A stretch of 64,000 nt of DNA from JAYZDK01 sp964604165 (GTDB taxonomy: Bacteria > Myxococcota_A > UBA796 > CAJQPC01), in assembly GCA_964604165.1 (NCBI GenBank), contig CAZRYF010000006.1, positions 73,013-137,012 on the forward strand, given 5' to 3'. Made by a program: the position numbers and the translations under genes. This document shows, piece after piece, positions 44,637 through 53,268 of the stretch. The notes under the pieces are model-generated. The model worked only from the letters and a program-made list of their open reading frames with translations. It did no database searches and had not been told where the DNA came from. Every line of letters starts with the position of its first letter. Position 1 is the first letter of the stretch.

Positions 44637-46108
44637 GTGTCGACAGCGGAGTTTCTCAAGCGGAGCTGCGCCGCGTCCACAATGTGGGCAAACGGTTCAC
44701 CTATCGAATCACCACGTTGATTCGCACGGCTCGGATTCACAACATGTCCAACCGGGCGTTGGACAACCCTCTCACAGTGACAGCCACCGCTGCGAGTTCC
44801 TTGTTCCAAGACCTGGGTTTTGCCAGCCTTCAAGGGGAGGGGGATGTGATTCACATCAACCAGAACCGCATTCGCGTGGAGCGGGCGCAGGTGAAGCAGG
44901 TTCGATTCCTGAATGACTTCCTGCGGGAGAGGGGTGTGGGGGGGTTTGAAATCCATGGACCCAGCCTGGGGGAGGATTGGCGCGCGGTTCTGGCTGCGAT
45001 TCTGGAGGCGCCAACCGTCGATGAGGAGGACCGGGAGGCGTGGCAGCGGCTCAACGATCGATTGTCCCGAAATGCAGTGGAGTCGGTCCGCTTTGGTCGG
45101 CCCATGCGCCTGACCAGCGGGACGGTAGGAGGCGATGGAGGAGGTGAGGCGGACTCCATTGCCATGGCTGGTTCCCGCTCTTTGCAGTTGTATCTGCGGG
45201 CCCTGCGCGTGGTGGCGGCTCTCTACCAGCGAGAGAGCTCCCAGGGGCTGCAGTCCTCGCTGCGGAGAATCATGCAATTCCTGGTGGAGCAGGCCATGGA
45301 CGAGCCCCGGCAGCACCTGGCATTGGTGCAGCTCAAAGGAAGCCACGCCTTTGAGCTACGCCACCCGGTGAACACCGCGATCTTGAGCATTGCCCTGGGG
45401 CATGCCATCGAGCTGCCTCGCGGGGCCCTTTTGGACCTTGGTATGGCGGCGGTCTTGTGTGATCTGGGCATGCGGGAGCTGCCGGAGAGCATTCGGTACA
45501 ACACCCGGCAATTGGATCCTGAAGCCCAGAAGCAGCTGGAGCAGCACCCCCTTGCGTCTGTCCGGGCCACAGTGGGAATGGGCCGCTTGGACCCCGCCAC
45601 CCGGCGCTGGATGGTGACCGCCTTTGAACACCACATGGGCCATGACCACAGCGGCTACCCGCAGGTGCCGGGCTGGCCGGTGTCGCATCTTTTTTCACGG
45701 ATCATCGCCATCGCCGAGGCCTACGACTCCCTGACCACTCAGCGTCCCGGACAGGACGGTCTGCTTCCAGACGAAGCGTTGGCGAAGATTCTGGAGGCGG
45801 CAGGGAAGAGCCTGGACCCGGTGTTGGTGGCCCTGTTTGTAAACCTTGTGGGGTGCTATCCATTGGGTTCGCTGCTTCTGCTCTCCACGGGCGAGGTGGG
45901 GGTGGTGTACATGACGCCGACCGGCGCAGAAGATCTGCGCAGGCCCGTGGTGCGTCTCTTGTTGGATCGGTTCGGCACCCAGGTGCGGGAGTCCAAGCTC
46001 GTGGATCTCAGGGACAAGGACGAGGGGGGCGCCTGGTTGCGATCTGCTGCGCGGGTGGTGCGTCCCGAAGAGCTCGGGGTGGACCTGAACCGGGCCATCT
46101 TCACCTGA
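44633..46108 (+). CDS. Degenerate HD-GYP-type protein
   Basis: 491 residues from the ATG overlapping the previous stop. Residues about 20-125 repeat the N-terminal module of the preceding gene. The HD-GYP region (about 240-400) is recognisable: ELRHPVNTAILS, then LGMAAVLCDLGMRELP in place of HDIG (His changed to Cys), HHMGHDHSGYP, and IIAIAEAYDSLTT. Loss of the HD pair removes a key metal ligand, so cyclic di-GMP hydrolysis is doubtful and a sensing role is more likely. It is co-transcribed with the HEAT protein. Confidence 0.8.
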   Translation: MSVDSGVSQAELRRVHNVGKRFTYRITTLIRTARIHNMSNRALDNPLTVTATAASSLFQDLGFASLQGEGDVIHINQNRIRVERAQVKQVRFLNDFLRERGVGGFEIHGPSLGEDWRAVLAAILEAPTVDEEDREAWQRLNDRLSRNAVESVRFGRPMRLTSGTVGGDGGGEADSIAMAGSRSLQLYLRALRVVAALYQRESSQGLQSSLRRIMQFLVEQAMDEPRQHLALVQLKGSHAFELRHPVNTAILSIALGHAIELPRGALLDLGMAAVLCDLGMRELPESIRYNTRQLDPEAQKQLEQHPLASVRATVGMGRLDPATRRWMVTAFEHHMGHDHSGYPQVPGWPVSHLFSRIIAIAEAYDSLTTQRPGQDGLLPDEALAKILEAAGKSLDPVLVALFVNLVGCYPLGSLLLLSTGEVGVVYMTPTGAEDLRRPVVRLLLDRFGTQVRESKLVDLRDKDEGGAWLRSAARVVRPEELGVDLNRAIFT

Positions 46109-46127
46109 GGGGATTAGAAGGGCCTTC

Positions 46128-46937
46128 ATGGCAGACGCGGCTCTTCAGCGCTTGGAATCCGTGCTTGGCGACGCCGGGAACGCCTTGGTTGCGTTTTCGG
46201 GGGGGGTCGATTCCGGGCTGGTTCTACAGGTGGCTCACCGGGTGTTGGGGGACAAGGCCGTGGCCTTGACCGCGGACTCACCCACTTTTCCCAGGGAGGA
46301 GAAGGAACAGGCCATTGCTTTCGCAGAGCGCTTGGGGGTGCGGCACCTGGTCGTGGATGCACACGAGTTGGAGCGTGAGGGGTACGCAGCAAACGAGGGT
46401 CGTCGCTGCTATTTCTGCAAGACTGAGCTCTTTGACCTGGCGCGGCTCTGGGCGGATCGGGTTGGGATTCGTTGGGTGATGGATGGAACCATCACCGATG
46501 ATCTTGGGGAGGATCGGCCGGGCTTGGAGGCGGCGGAAGAGCACCGGGTGCGTCATCCCCTGGTAGAAGCGGGGTTCGACAAGTCGGCCGTGCGGGACGC
46601 GGCGCGGTCCTTGGGGCTGGACTTATGGGACAAGCCCTCTTTTGCTTGCTTGGGCAGTCGCTTTCCCGTGGGAACAAGGGTGACGTCCGAACGCGTGGAA
46701 AAGGTCGGGCGGATCGAGAGCGTCCTGCGCATTTACGGGTTTCGCCACTTTCGGGTTCGTTTCCACGAGCTTGACGAGGGCCCCCTGGCCCGTATCGAGC
46801 TGGACCCCAGCGATTTTTCTGCCTTGGTCGCGGAAGGGGTGCGAGATGCGGTGCTGGCCGCCTGTTGGCAAGAGGGCTTTCGCCAGGTGACCCTGGATCT
46901 CGCGGGCTACCGCAGCGGCGGGCAGCCCGCGGAATGA
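46128..46937 (+). CDS. larE: LarE-family ATP-dependent sulfur transferase
   Basis: 269 residues. The PP-loop SGGVDSGLVLQVA near the N-terminus, the RRCYFCKTELF block and the PSFACLGSRFP motif, which contains the sacrificial Cys position of LarE, are all present. LarE supplies sulfur for the nickel-pincer nucleotide cofactor of lactate racemase and related enzymes. LarB and LarC are not in the window, so the cofactor role is inferred from the family. The next gene overlaps its stop by 4 bases. Confidence 0.9.
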   Translation: MADAALQRLESVLGDAGNALVAFSGGVDSGLVLQVAHRVLGDKAVALTADSPTFPREEKEQAIAFAERLGVRHLVVDAHELEREGYAANEGRRCYFCKTELFDLARLWADRVGIRWVMDGTITDDLGEDRPGLEAAEEHRVRHPLVEAGFDKSAVRDAARSLGLDLWDKPSFACLGSRFPVGTRVTSERVEKVGRIESVLRIYGFRHFRVRFHELDEGPLARIELDPSDFSALVAEGVRDAVLAACWQEGFRQVTLDLAGYRSGGQPAE

Positions 46938-47662
46938 TCGAGGCGCCAGGTCTCGGAGACCGCCCCACCCATGGGGTTGAGTTGCCTACGGTTCTTCGGG
47001 AGGTCGTGGGGCTTTGGCTCGTGACGCTCCTCTTGATTCGGGGGGCGGTGGAGCTGCACGGCAGCGCTGGGCTGCCCGACTGGGTCCTGGCTGCGGTGCC
47101 TGTCCTGTTTATCTATGCGCCGGTGGTGCTCTGTCGGATTCGCCGGGTGGACTCCTATGCCTACCGCCTGGCGGTGCCGGCCTTTCGGGATGGACGGGCA
47201 TGGGGCAGTGCCCTGGCGCTGGCTGGCAAGCTGCTGCTGGCGATTCTGGTGCCGTGGCTGGTGGTCTACCACTTCTACCAGACGGTCCTTTTTGGGGCAG
47301 AGCCTGCGTTTCGGTTTCCAGCCGATGTTGCGACCCTCATCGCCTACCAGGTGTTCTTCGTGGCAATTCCCGAAGAGTTCTTCTACCGAGGCTACCTGCT
47401 GACCCGGCTCAACGAGGCGCTGCCGAGGAAGTTCATCCTGGCGGGCATTCCCTTTGGGCACGGCCTCTGGATCAGCTCTCTGTTGTTTGCGTTTGGCCAC
47501 TCCCTCGTGACCTTCCAGTGGTGGCACTTCGCGATCTTCTTCCCCGGCCTGTTGTTCGGGTTGCTGCGGGAGAAGACCGGGGGGGTGCTTGCGGCGGCCT
47601 TCTTTCACGCCGGGTGCAACGTAATGGTGCACTTGTTGGATACGGCGTATGGGTTGATTTGA
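46934..47662 (+). CDS. CPBP-family intramembrane glutamic protease
   Basis: 242 residues from the ATG overlapping the larE stop. Six or more membrane helices are predicted. The catalytic motifs EEFFYRGYL, FAFGHSL and HAGCN define the CPBP/Abi family. In Myxococcota some members of this family act as myxosortases that process C-terminally anchored surface proteins. The sequence is compatible with this, but no MYXO-CTERM substrate was seen here. The target is otherwise unknown. Confidence 0.88.
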   Translation: MIEAPGLGDRPTHGVELPTVLREVVGLWLVTLLLIRGAVELHGSAGLPDWVLAAVPVLFIYAPVVLCRIRRVDSYAYRLAVPAFRDGRAWGSALALAGKLLLAILVPWLVVYHFYQTVLFGAEPAFRFPADVATLIAYQVFFVAIPEEFFYRGYLLTRLNEALPRKFILAGIPFGHGLWISSLLFAFGHSLVTFQWWHFAIFFPGLLFGLLREKTGGVLAAAFFHAGCNVMVHLLDTAYGLI

Positions 47663-47764
47663 AACCAAAGAGGCACCGCTTGGCCTCACCGTGATCGCCG
47701 CGCCCGTTCGGGAGCCTTCCCTACCCTTCGCCACTCGTCATTTCGTGAGGGACCGTTCAACAAC

Positions 47765-47783
47765 CCTTGACACAGAGTCAAGG
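47765..47783. terminator. Hairpin at the 3' end of the small lipoprotein gene
   Basis: A perfect 7-base-pair hairpin, CCTTGAC / GTCAAGG with a 5-base ACAGA loop, spans the TGA of the minus-strand lipoprotein gene and lies about 100 bases after the CPBP gene. No U-tract follows on either strand, so intrinsic termination is only possible. The 115 bases between the two convergent genes hold nothing else recognisable. Confidence 0.35.
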
Positions 47784-48146
47784 CTGGCAGGACTCACCGG
47801 TCACCGTCACCACCGGTGAACAATGCTCCGCACCGAGTCTGAATTCATAGTCCGGAAGGATTGAGATCAGGTTCTCGGGAAGAAGATTTTGACCGGCCAC
47901 CTCAGCGAGACCGGGCTCGCCTGTGTCTCCAACACAAACTGTGTGCTCGAGAATGTACCGTCCGCTGGCCTCATCCCAACTCTCATTTGCCCTGCGCGTG
48001 GCCACGAACAGGCAATCTGCCAGCGTTTCGGGGAGTTGCATGTCAATGCGGTAGGTGCACTCTCCCTCGCATGTGTACTCGGCTCCACCTCCCTGTCCCT
48101 TCCCCCCGCAGGACAGAGTCAGAAGGACAAGAATCCACTGGGCCAC
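47778..48146 (-). CDS. Small Cys-rich lipoprotein
   Basis: 122 residues from a GTG at 48146, 7 bases after the upstream gene. The signal is very short and ends in a lipobox-like LTLSC (Cys 13). Six further cysteines in the mature part (TCEGEC and four more) suggest disulfides. Base composition is lower in G+C than neighbouring genes. No family was recognised. It pairs with the similar-sized lipoprotein upstream. Confidence 0.6.
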   Translation of the reverse strand: MAQWILVLLTLSCGGKGQGGGAEYTCEGECTYRIDMQLPETLADCLFVATRRANESWDEASGRYILEHTVCVGDTGEPGLAEVAGQNLLPENLISILPDYEFRLGAEHCSPVVTVTGESCQP

Positions 48147-48153
48147 GAAGGGG

Positions 48154-48738
48154 CTATTCCCTCGAAAGTTGAAGGCGGGTCAGTTCCATCCAAACTGCGG
48201 TTTCAGATCCTGAAGAAGCCTCCACTTTGGCTGTCTCGTGAAGCGCAATCGTGTGCTCGGAAGAAAAAGTAATCCAGCTATCCCAAACCAAGCCGGACCC
48301 ACTCTCCGGATCCACCAACTCCATCCGCAGGACAGCGAGATTGGCAGCTTCATCGCCTGAGGTACTACAATCTCCGACCGGCCCATAACTTGAAACTTCT
48401 ACAAGACAGGTCCATTCGGACTCCAGAATACCCGGGTAGAAGTCACTGGGTTGACAGTCGCAGGTCCCAGATCCCGACAGATCGTCCTCGGTTTCCTCCA
48501 AGACGAGATCGATGGAACCCTCGCATCCGTCCGCTGCGACGGCAGCGTCTTCCTCGGCGAAGAAGGCCATTTCGAAATCCCCAACCCACTCTCCTACCAA
48601 GCTGTTTGCACTTGGCTCCAACTCGACCTTGCAATCTTCAGGATAATCCTCATCTCCATTGCTGCATGACGGTAGACAAAGGGCCGCGCCCAGCAGGGCA
48701 ACAGGACTGTAAAATGCCTTTGTAAGTGTACAAGTCAT
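48154..48738 (-). CDS. Cys-rich lipoprotein
   Basis: 194 residues. A clear lipoprotein signal ends LCLPSCSNGD (lipidated Cys 25), and the next residues are acidic. The mature part has about seven cysteines including a CDC pair, and a beta-rich pattern with EWVGDFEMAF and SEWTCLVEV. Composition is poorer in G+C than the rest of the window, which hints at a separate origin. It is followed after 7 bases by the smaller lipoprotein, probably one operon. The function is unknown. Confidence 0.65.
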   Translation of the reverse strand: MTCTLTKAFYSPVALLGAALCLPSCSNGDEDYPEDCKVELEPSANSLVGEWVGDFEMAFFAEEDAAVAADGCEGSIDLVLEETEDDLSGSGTCDCQPSDFYPGILESEWTCLVEVSSYGPVGDCSTSGDEAANLAVLRMELVDPESGSGLVWDSWITFSSEHTIALHETAKVEASSGSETAVWMELTRLQLSRE

Positions 48739-48831
48739 GGTGATCCAATCCGGGCCAGCATATCACCTGCAAACGGGGGGACATCGTTCTTTCTATGCCC
48801 GTGCCGAGCCCCACGAACCGAAGCTACGGGA

Positions 48832-48848
48832 CGGTGCCGGCGGCACCG
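48832..48848. terminator. Hairpin downstream of the phasin-like gene
   Basis: CGGTGCC / GGCACCG, a 7-base-pair stem with a 3-base loop, lies 42 bases beyond the stop of the minus-strand phasin-like gene. No U-run follows. The remainder of 48739-48889 shows no gene. Confidence 0.3.
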
Positions 48849-48889
48849 CCAGCGGATGCCAGTGGGTGAGAGTGCTGGGGGGGCAAGGG

Positions 48890-49177
48890 CTACTTGTTTT
48901 TCTTGGCAGGGGCCTTGCGGGGCTTCTTCTTCTCCAGTGCGGCCAGGCGCTCTTCCATGGCCACAAGTCGTTCCTCCATCTTCTTGACGGAGCTTGTGGT
49001 GGCGGTCACCGAGGACCGCATTTTGTTCACCACGTCGCGTAGCTCCCGAAAGTCGGTGCGCGTCGGCACCTGCCGCTCGCCCAGCACTTCCATCACCACG
49101 TCGGTCAGGGCCTGTTTCAGGAACGGGAGCATGGAGTCAGAGGAGGCGGAACGAATGAAGTCGGAGAGGCTGCCCAT
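48890..49177 (-). CDS. Phasin-like coiled-coil protein
   Basis: 95 residues from the ATG at 49177; an in-frame upstream extension is low complexity and is not used. The layout is a helical N-terminus (SDFIRSASSDSMLPFLKQAL), a RTDFRELRDVVNKMR segment, a heptad coiled coil (VKKMEERLVAMEERLAALEKK) and a Lys/Pro/Ala-rich tail like histone H1 tails. It resembles small phasin-like or polyhydroxyalkanoate-regulator proteins and also UbiK-like coiled coils. The exact role is unclear. Confidence 0.7.
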   Translation of the reverse strand: MGSLSDFIRSASSDSMLPFLKQALTDVVMEVLGERQVPTRTDFRELRDVVNKMRSSVTATTSSVKKMEERLVAMEERLAALEKKKPRKAPAKKNK

Positions 49178-49331
49178 TGCGAGAGGTAGGGTGCGATGCT
49201 GTGCCCACCCTGTCAACCGTAGATTCATGGTGGGCATCCCGGTTGCCGTATTCCGGGGGCAAGTGCTACCGTTGCCGTCACGGCGGCGATCCGGGCGGAT
49301 TCGTTGCACCTGATCGACCTGGGAGACCTGC

Positions 49332-50174
49332 ATGCCTGAATGTCCGTTCTGCAGAGCGGAAGTAGAGGAAGACCTGGTCCTCTATGGCGGCTCCTGCCCC
49401 CATTGCTTCAACACGATCCCTGGGGAGGAGACTCCGACGGATCCAGGAGTGGCCAAGAAAGCCGAGGGAAAAAAGAAGGATTCCGGGGGGATTGGCATGG
49501 GGCGTCTGGTGGCCGCCGCGGCGCTCTTGGCGATTGTTGGAGGGGGGATTTTCACTCAGACACAGGAGAAACCCCTGCCTGCGGTGGATCTGGAAGGTGA
49601 ATTTGAGTTGTTTGATAACGGCACGGACCCCGAAGCCCAGGCCCAGGCCATGTCCGACGCCTTAAAGGAAAACGCGCCGGAGGAACCAGAGCAGCCTGCC
49701 CAGACCGCGGTTGTGCCGATGCCCTCCAAGAGCACCTCCAGCAAACCGAAGAAGAAGACCGACTACCCAGCCTCCTCAAACCACTCCTCCCGCACCGGAA
49801 CCACCCAGGAGCCTGCCACACTGTCCTCCGGTGGACCGGTGGTGGTGCCGCGCCGTATGCAGCTGGCACCCGATGCGCTCTCGAACCCGGACGAGATCGC
49901 CGAGGCCATCACCCACACCCTCCGGGCCAACAACGGCCGCTTTGAGCAGTGCTACAACCAGCGGCTGAAGACGCTGGAGGGGCTGAAGGGATCTTGGATG
50001 GTGAGCTTCACGGTGCAGCCGAGTGGGACGCCAAACAGCATTCGTGTGCGGGCATTGACGGTGCGCGACAAGGATTTGGAGGGTTGTCTGAAGCGGCAGA
50101 TGGGGGATCTGCACTTTCCGAAGATCACAGCGGCGTCCGCTTTTGCTCGGAAGTACCACTTCGGCAGCAAATAG
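49332..50174 (+). CDS. AgmX/PglI C-terminal domain protein with zinc ribbon and TM helix
   Basis: 280 residues. The N-terminus has CPFC...CPHC spaced as a zinc ribbon (residues 4-25), then one membrane helix (about 57-74, LVAAAALLAIVGGGIFT). A Pro/Ser/Thr-rich periplasmic linker leads to a C-terminal TonB-like domain (about 190-280: RANNGRFEQCYNQRL, WMVSFTVQPSGTPNSI, LEGCLKRQM), the domain found in AgmX/PglI gliding-motility proteins. Two cysteines in this domain are conserved in the family. It may link cytoplasmic events to an outer-membrane partner. Confidence 0.8.
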   Translation: MPECPFCRAEVEEDLVLYGGSCPHCFNTIPGEETPTDPGVAKKAEGKKKDSGGIGMGRLVAAAALLAIVGGGIFTQTQEKPLPAVDLEGEFELFDNGTDPEAQAQAMSDALKENAPEEPEQPAQTAVVPMPSKSTSSKPKKKTDYPASSNHSSRTGTTQEPATLSSGGPVVVPRRMQLAPDALSNPDEIAEAITHTLRANNGRFEQCYNQRLKTLEGLKGSWMVSFTVQPSGTPNSIRVRALTVRDKDLEGCLKRQMGDLHFPKITAASAFARKYHFGSK

Positions 50175-50252
50175 CGCTGGATACTCAAGGCTCATCTGCA
50201 AGTCACTGAAGACCTTGGGGGGAACGCCGGGCCAGTGATTCAGGCAAGGGAT

Positions 50253-50546
50253 TCACCCGGCCATTCTTGCGAGTGTGCAACCAACACGCCGAAGGCGGTC
50301 TTGCTGAGCCTCCGCCCCGCTCAGGGCCACGAGGTCCAGAAAGGCGCGGACCTCTGCCGCTGAACCGTGGGCAATCCGGTAGTGGTTGGCTTCCGCGCCA
50401 CCTCCACGCCCCTTTCCCTCAGCAATGTTCAGACAGACGGACCGACTCGCCCGAAGCGCCTGGTCCCGAATGTTCGCGTTGCCCCGTCCGAACCGGGCAC
50501 TTTGTACCCACCGGAAGCCCAAAGGAGGACGCGGAACCCGCCACAA
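50253..50546 (-). pseudogene. Truncated four-helix-bundle (S23/IVP-like) protein
   Basis: Up to 97 residues; the first start in frame is a TTG at 50546 with no ribosome binding site. The part from IRDQALRASRSVCLNIAEG through AEANHYRIAHGSAAEVRAFL matches the second half of the four-helix-bundle family once called 23S rRNA intervening-sequence proteins. The first helix and a half of the family are missing and are replaced by unrelated residues. The upstream stretch 50547-50609 is an A/C-rich low-complexity sequence. It is probably a decayed copy. No other gene is visible between 50175 and 50609. Confidence 0.55.
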
Positions 50547-50609
50547 AAAATCCCGCCAAAAAGACCCGACAACTCGACAACTCGACCCTCAACAACCCAC
50601 CCCTTCCCT

Positions 50610-51029
50610 TCAAACCTCCAACGTCATCAAAACCGCCTCCTCCCCATCCCGGTAGTACCCCCCCCGCCGACCCACCTCCCGAAACCCCAGGCCTTCATAA
50701 AGAGCGCGAGCCGCCCCATTCGAAGCCCGAAGCTCCAACAGCACTTCCCCCTCTCCCCCTCGTTCCAAGAGCTCCTTCACAAGTTCGCGCCCAATCCCTT
50801 CTCGCCGGTGTTCCGAATGCACAGCCACATTCAGGATGTGCGTTTGGTTCGCAACGGTCCATCCAATGCCGAAGCCGCGCACTCTACCTCCCACCTCCGC
50901 CACCAGAAAATGCCCCCCAGCTCGCTGAAGCTCTTCCCGGAATTGTGCGCGTGACCATCCGGGTGGCTGCGCGGCCTTTTCGATCGCAACCACCTCTTCC
51001 AGGTCAGGCTCGGCGCCGGCGCGAATCAT
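50610..51029 (-). CDS. rimI: Ribosomal-protein-alanine N-acetyltransferase (RimI-like)
   Basis: 139 residues. The GNAT fold is visible from the acetyl-CoA loop HRREGIGRELVKELL and the strand/helix pair LELRASNGAARALYEGLGFREVGRR ending in YYRDGEEAVLM. RimI usually acetylates the N-terminal Ala of ribosomal protein S18, but many close GNAT proteins have other substrates, so the symbol is a family call. It overlaps the upstream SurA-N-like gene by 4 bases. Confidence 0.82.
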   Translation of the reverse strand: MIRAGAEPDLEEVVAIEKAAQPPGWSRAQFREELQRAGGHFLVAEVGGRVRGFGIGWTVANQTHILNVAVHSEHRREGIGRELVKELLERGGEGEVLLELRASNGAARALYEGLGFREVGRRGGYYRDGEEAVLMTLEV

Positions 51030-51604
51030 CGGGCAGGAATCCGCCGCACGCGGGCCTCATCTCGGTGTGGTGTGATCCAGCGCTCGTAGGTGGTGATGTA
51101 TACGTCTGCCCACCCCACCTGCTCGGACTCCCACTCCAGAGACAGCCCCACGTTTCGATGGATGAAGGACTCCACCACCATGCGTCCATGCAGGTGCGAG
51201 CGCAGGTCAGTCTCGGACATGCCCCATTGGGCCAGAAAGGCGAGGTAGGCCTTTTCCCCGTCCCAGGTGGAACGGACCGCGGCCAGCCTCGCGTCCAGCT
51301 GGGTGCGGTCCGGTGCGTAAAGAGGCACATCTCCCGCCAACAGGAGCAGGATCCGCATGTCCTCCAGGCGCTGAAGCGCCGCCGTTTCCGGATTGGCGAG
51401 AGGGGGAATTGGAGTCTCCACATGGGGGTGAAGTGCCTCTTCAAACCCTACTTCCGTCGAGGTGACGATGGACTCTCCGAGCACGGAGACGACCCGGTCT
51501 GCCAGGGCGGCGCCAGGCTCTTGGACATCGGAGCCGAGAGCCGTTGAGAACAGGGAGTTCCCCAGAACAAAGCCCCACACCTTTGTGAACCGCTGGGGAG
51601 GCAT
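51026..51604 (-). CDS. SurA N-terminal-domain-like exported protein
   Basis: 192 residues from the ATG at 51604; an upstream open frame crosses the divergent ABC gene and is not used. The N-terminus (KVWGFVLGNSLFSTALGSD) is a weak signal or anchor. The first conserved part, ADRVVSVLGESIVTSTEVGFEEAL, is the strand-helix start of SurA-type chaperones, and the rest is helical. No parvulin domain is present, so it would be a chaperone-like or docking protein in the periplasm rather than an isomerase. It is divergent from the ABC ATPase gene with 30 bases between starts. Confidence 0.65.
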   Translation of the reverse strand: MPPQRFTKVWGFVLGNSLFSTALGSDVQEPGAALADRVVSVLGESIVTSTEVGFEEALHPHVETPIPPLANPETAALQRLEDMRILLLLAGDVPLYAPDRTQLDARLAAVRSTWDGEKAYLAFLAQWGMSETDLRSHLHGRMVVESFIHRNVGLSLEWESEQVGWADVYITTYERWITPHRDEARVRRIPAR

Positions 51605-51634
51605 TACACTCCCACTCCGCAGCGCGGGGAGACC

Positions 51635-52561
51635 ATGATCGAAGCCCGGAAATTGACGAAGCGATACGGCGACCTGACGGCGATCGACCAGGTCAGTTTT
51701 TCTGTGGACAAGGGGGAGGTCCTGGGGTTCATTGGGCCAAACGGTGCGGGCAAGACCACTACCATGCGTATCCTGACGGGCTTCCTTCCCGCCACGGAGG
51801 GAGTCGCAATCGTCGCGGGACACGATGTGTTTGCCTCCCCTCGGGAGGTCAAGAGGGCTGTGGGCTACCTTCCGGAGACCCCTCCGTTGTACCGGGAGCT
51901 CACAGTGGGCCAGTACTTGAGATTTGTCGCGCAGCTGCGCGAGGTTCCGGCCAAGGAGACCCTGACCCGCATTGGCTCGGTCATGGAGCGTGTAGGGCTC
52001 ACCGGGTGGGAGTCCCGGATTCTCGGCAGCCTGTCCAAGGGCTACAGGCAGCGTGTGGGCATTGCCCAGGCTCTGGTCCATGACCCCCAGGTGCTTATTC
52101 TCGATGAGCCCACCAGTGGTCTGGACCCCGCCCAGAACCTGGGCATTCGACGTCTCATAGGGGAGCTGGCCTCGGATCGGACCGTGGTTCTTTCCACCCA
52201 CATTCTCCGGGAGGTGGAGGCTGTGGCAAGCCGGGTGGTGGTGATTGACCGGTCCCGGATTGTGGCGGATGGAACCCTGGAAGAGGTCTGTGCCCACGGA
52301 GGCGATCCCACTTGGCGCGTGCAATTCGGAAGCAGCGCTTCGGACACCGCGGAACAGGCGGTGGCGGTGGGAGACCTCGCCGCGGTGGCCCGCGTGCACC
52401 CCCGGGCCGATGGCGTCCTGGAAGTCCGTGCCCCTGCGGATCCCCGGGTGGAGATCTCGAAGATGGCGGCGGCGAAGGGGTGGGAAATTGCCTCTTTGGA
52501 AGCTCACCTTCCGGGGCTGGAAGCCGCCTTTCTCTCCCTGGTAGGCGAGGAGGCCGCATGA
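51635..52561 (+). CDS. ABC transporter ATP-binding protein, GldA-like
   Basis: 308 residues. Walker A GPNGAGKTTTM (about residue 34), the signature LSKGYRQRVGIAQAL and Walker B VLILDEPTSGLDP are intact. A C-terminal extension after residue about 220 (VVVIDRSRIVADGTLEEV, then an accessory domain) is typical of ABC-2/GldA ATPases. It powers the membrane protein encoded next, whose ATG overlaps its stop by 4 bases. GldA/F/G-type systems act in gliding or in export in many phyla; the cargo here is unknown. Confidence 0.93.
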   Translation: MIEARKLTKRYGDLTAIDQVSFSVDKGEVLGFIGPNGAGKTTTMRILTGFLPATEGVAIVAGHDVFASPREVKRAVGYLPETPPLYRELTVGQYLRFVAQLREVPAKETLTRIGSVMERVGLTGWESRILGSLSKGYRQRVGIAQALVHDPQVLILDEPTSGLDPAQNLGIRRLIGELASDRTVVLSTHILREVEAVASRVVVIDRSRIVADGTLEEVCAHGGDPTWRVQFGSSASDTAEQAVAVGDLAAVARVHPRADGVLEVRAPADPRVEISKMAAAKGWEIASLEAHLPGLEAAFLSLVGEEAA

Positions 52562-53268
52562 GCGGAATGTGGGCCATTTACCGCAAGGAGCTGCGGAGCT
52601 ACTTTGTGAGCCCCCTGGCGTATGCCTTTCTATGCGCGTTCCTGTTTCTTGCGGGGGTGTTTTTCTACCTGGGCATTGCCCTGACCGGGGAGGCTTCCCT
52701 TCGGGTCATGCTGGGCAACCTCTCCATTTCCCTGATCTTCGTTCTGCCCATGCTCACCATGGGCCACTTCTCCGAGGAGCAGCGCGGCGGCACCCTGGAG
52801 CTTTTGATGACCGTGCCTTTGTCGCTGCCTTCCCTGGTGCTGGGCAAGTGGTTGGCCTCGTGGACCTTGTGTGGGGTGATGCTCACGGGGACGCTGCTGT
52901 TTCCGTGGATCCTCTCCTGGTACGGGGACCCAGACTGGGGGATAGTCCTCACTTCTTACCTGGGCCTCGCGTTGAGCTGCGGCGCTTTCTGTGCTGCCGG
53001 CTTGTTCGCCTCTTCTCTGACCGAAGATGCAGTGGCCGCTGGGTTGGCCGGCATCCTGATGCTTCTGCCCTTCTGGCTCATGGGCAGCGCCGTGCGCCTG
53101 GTGGGGGAGACCTGGGGCCCCCGCCTGGAGAAGCTCGCGCTCCTGCCCCACTTGCGAGACTTCAACCGGGGAATTGTGGACACCGGGGACCTGGCCTGGT
53201 TCGCGGGCTTCACCTTTGTCTTTCTCTTCCTGACCTTTCGTTCCCTGGAGTCCCGCCGATGGCGTTGA
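52558..53268 (+). CDS. ABC-2 type permease, GldF-like
   Basis: 236 residues. The start MSGMWAIYRKELRSYFVSPLAY is the standard amphipathic entry helix of ABC-2/GldF permeases. Six membrane helices follow, with the cytoplasmic loop HFSEEQRGGTLELLMTVPLS carrying the conserved E-x-x-x-G-T-L-E-x-L motif. It forms the transmembrane pathway for the preceding ATPase. The next gene starts 10 bases before its stop. Confidence 0.92.
   Translation: MSGMWAIYRKELRSYFVSPLAYAFLCAFLFLAGVFFYLGIALTGEASLRVMLGNLSISLIFVLPMLTMGHFSEEQRGGTLELLMTVPLSLPSLVLGKWLASWTLCGVMLTGTLLFPWILSWYGDPDWGIVLTSYLGLALSCGAFCAAGLFASSLTEDAVAAGLAGILMLLPFWLMGSAVRLVGETWGPRLEKLALLPHLRDFNRGIVDTGDLAWFAGFTFVFLFLTFRSLESRRWR

Noticed and set aside
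50267..51547. A 426-codon + strand frame across rimI and the SurA-like gene
   Set aside because: It is Pro/His-rich and antisense to two recognisable genes, with no domain pattern.
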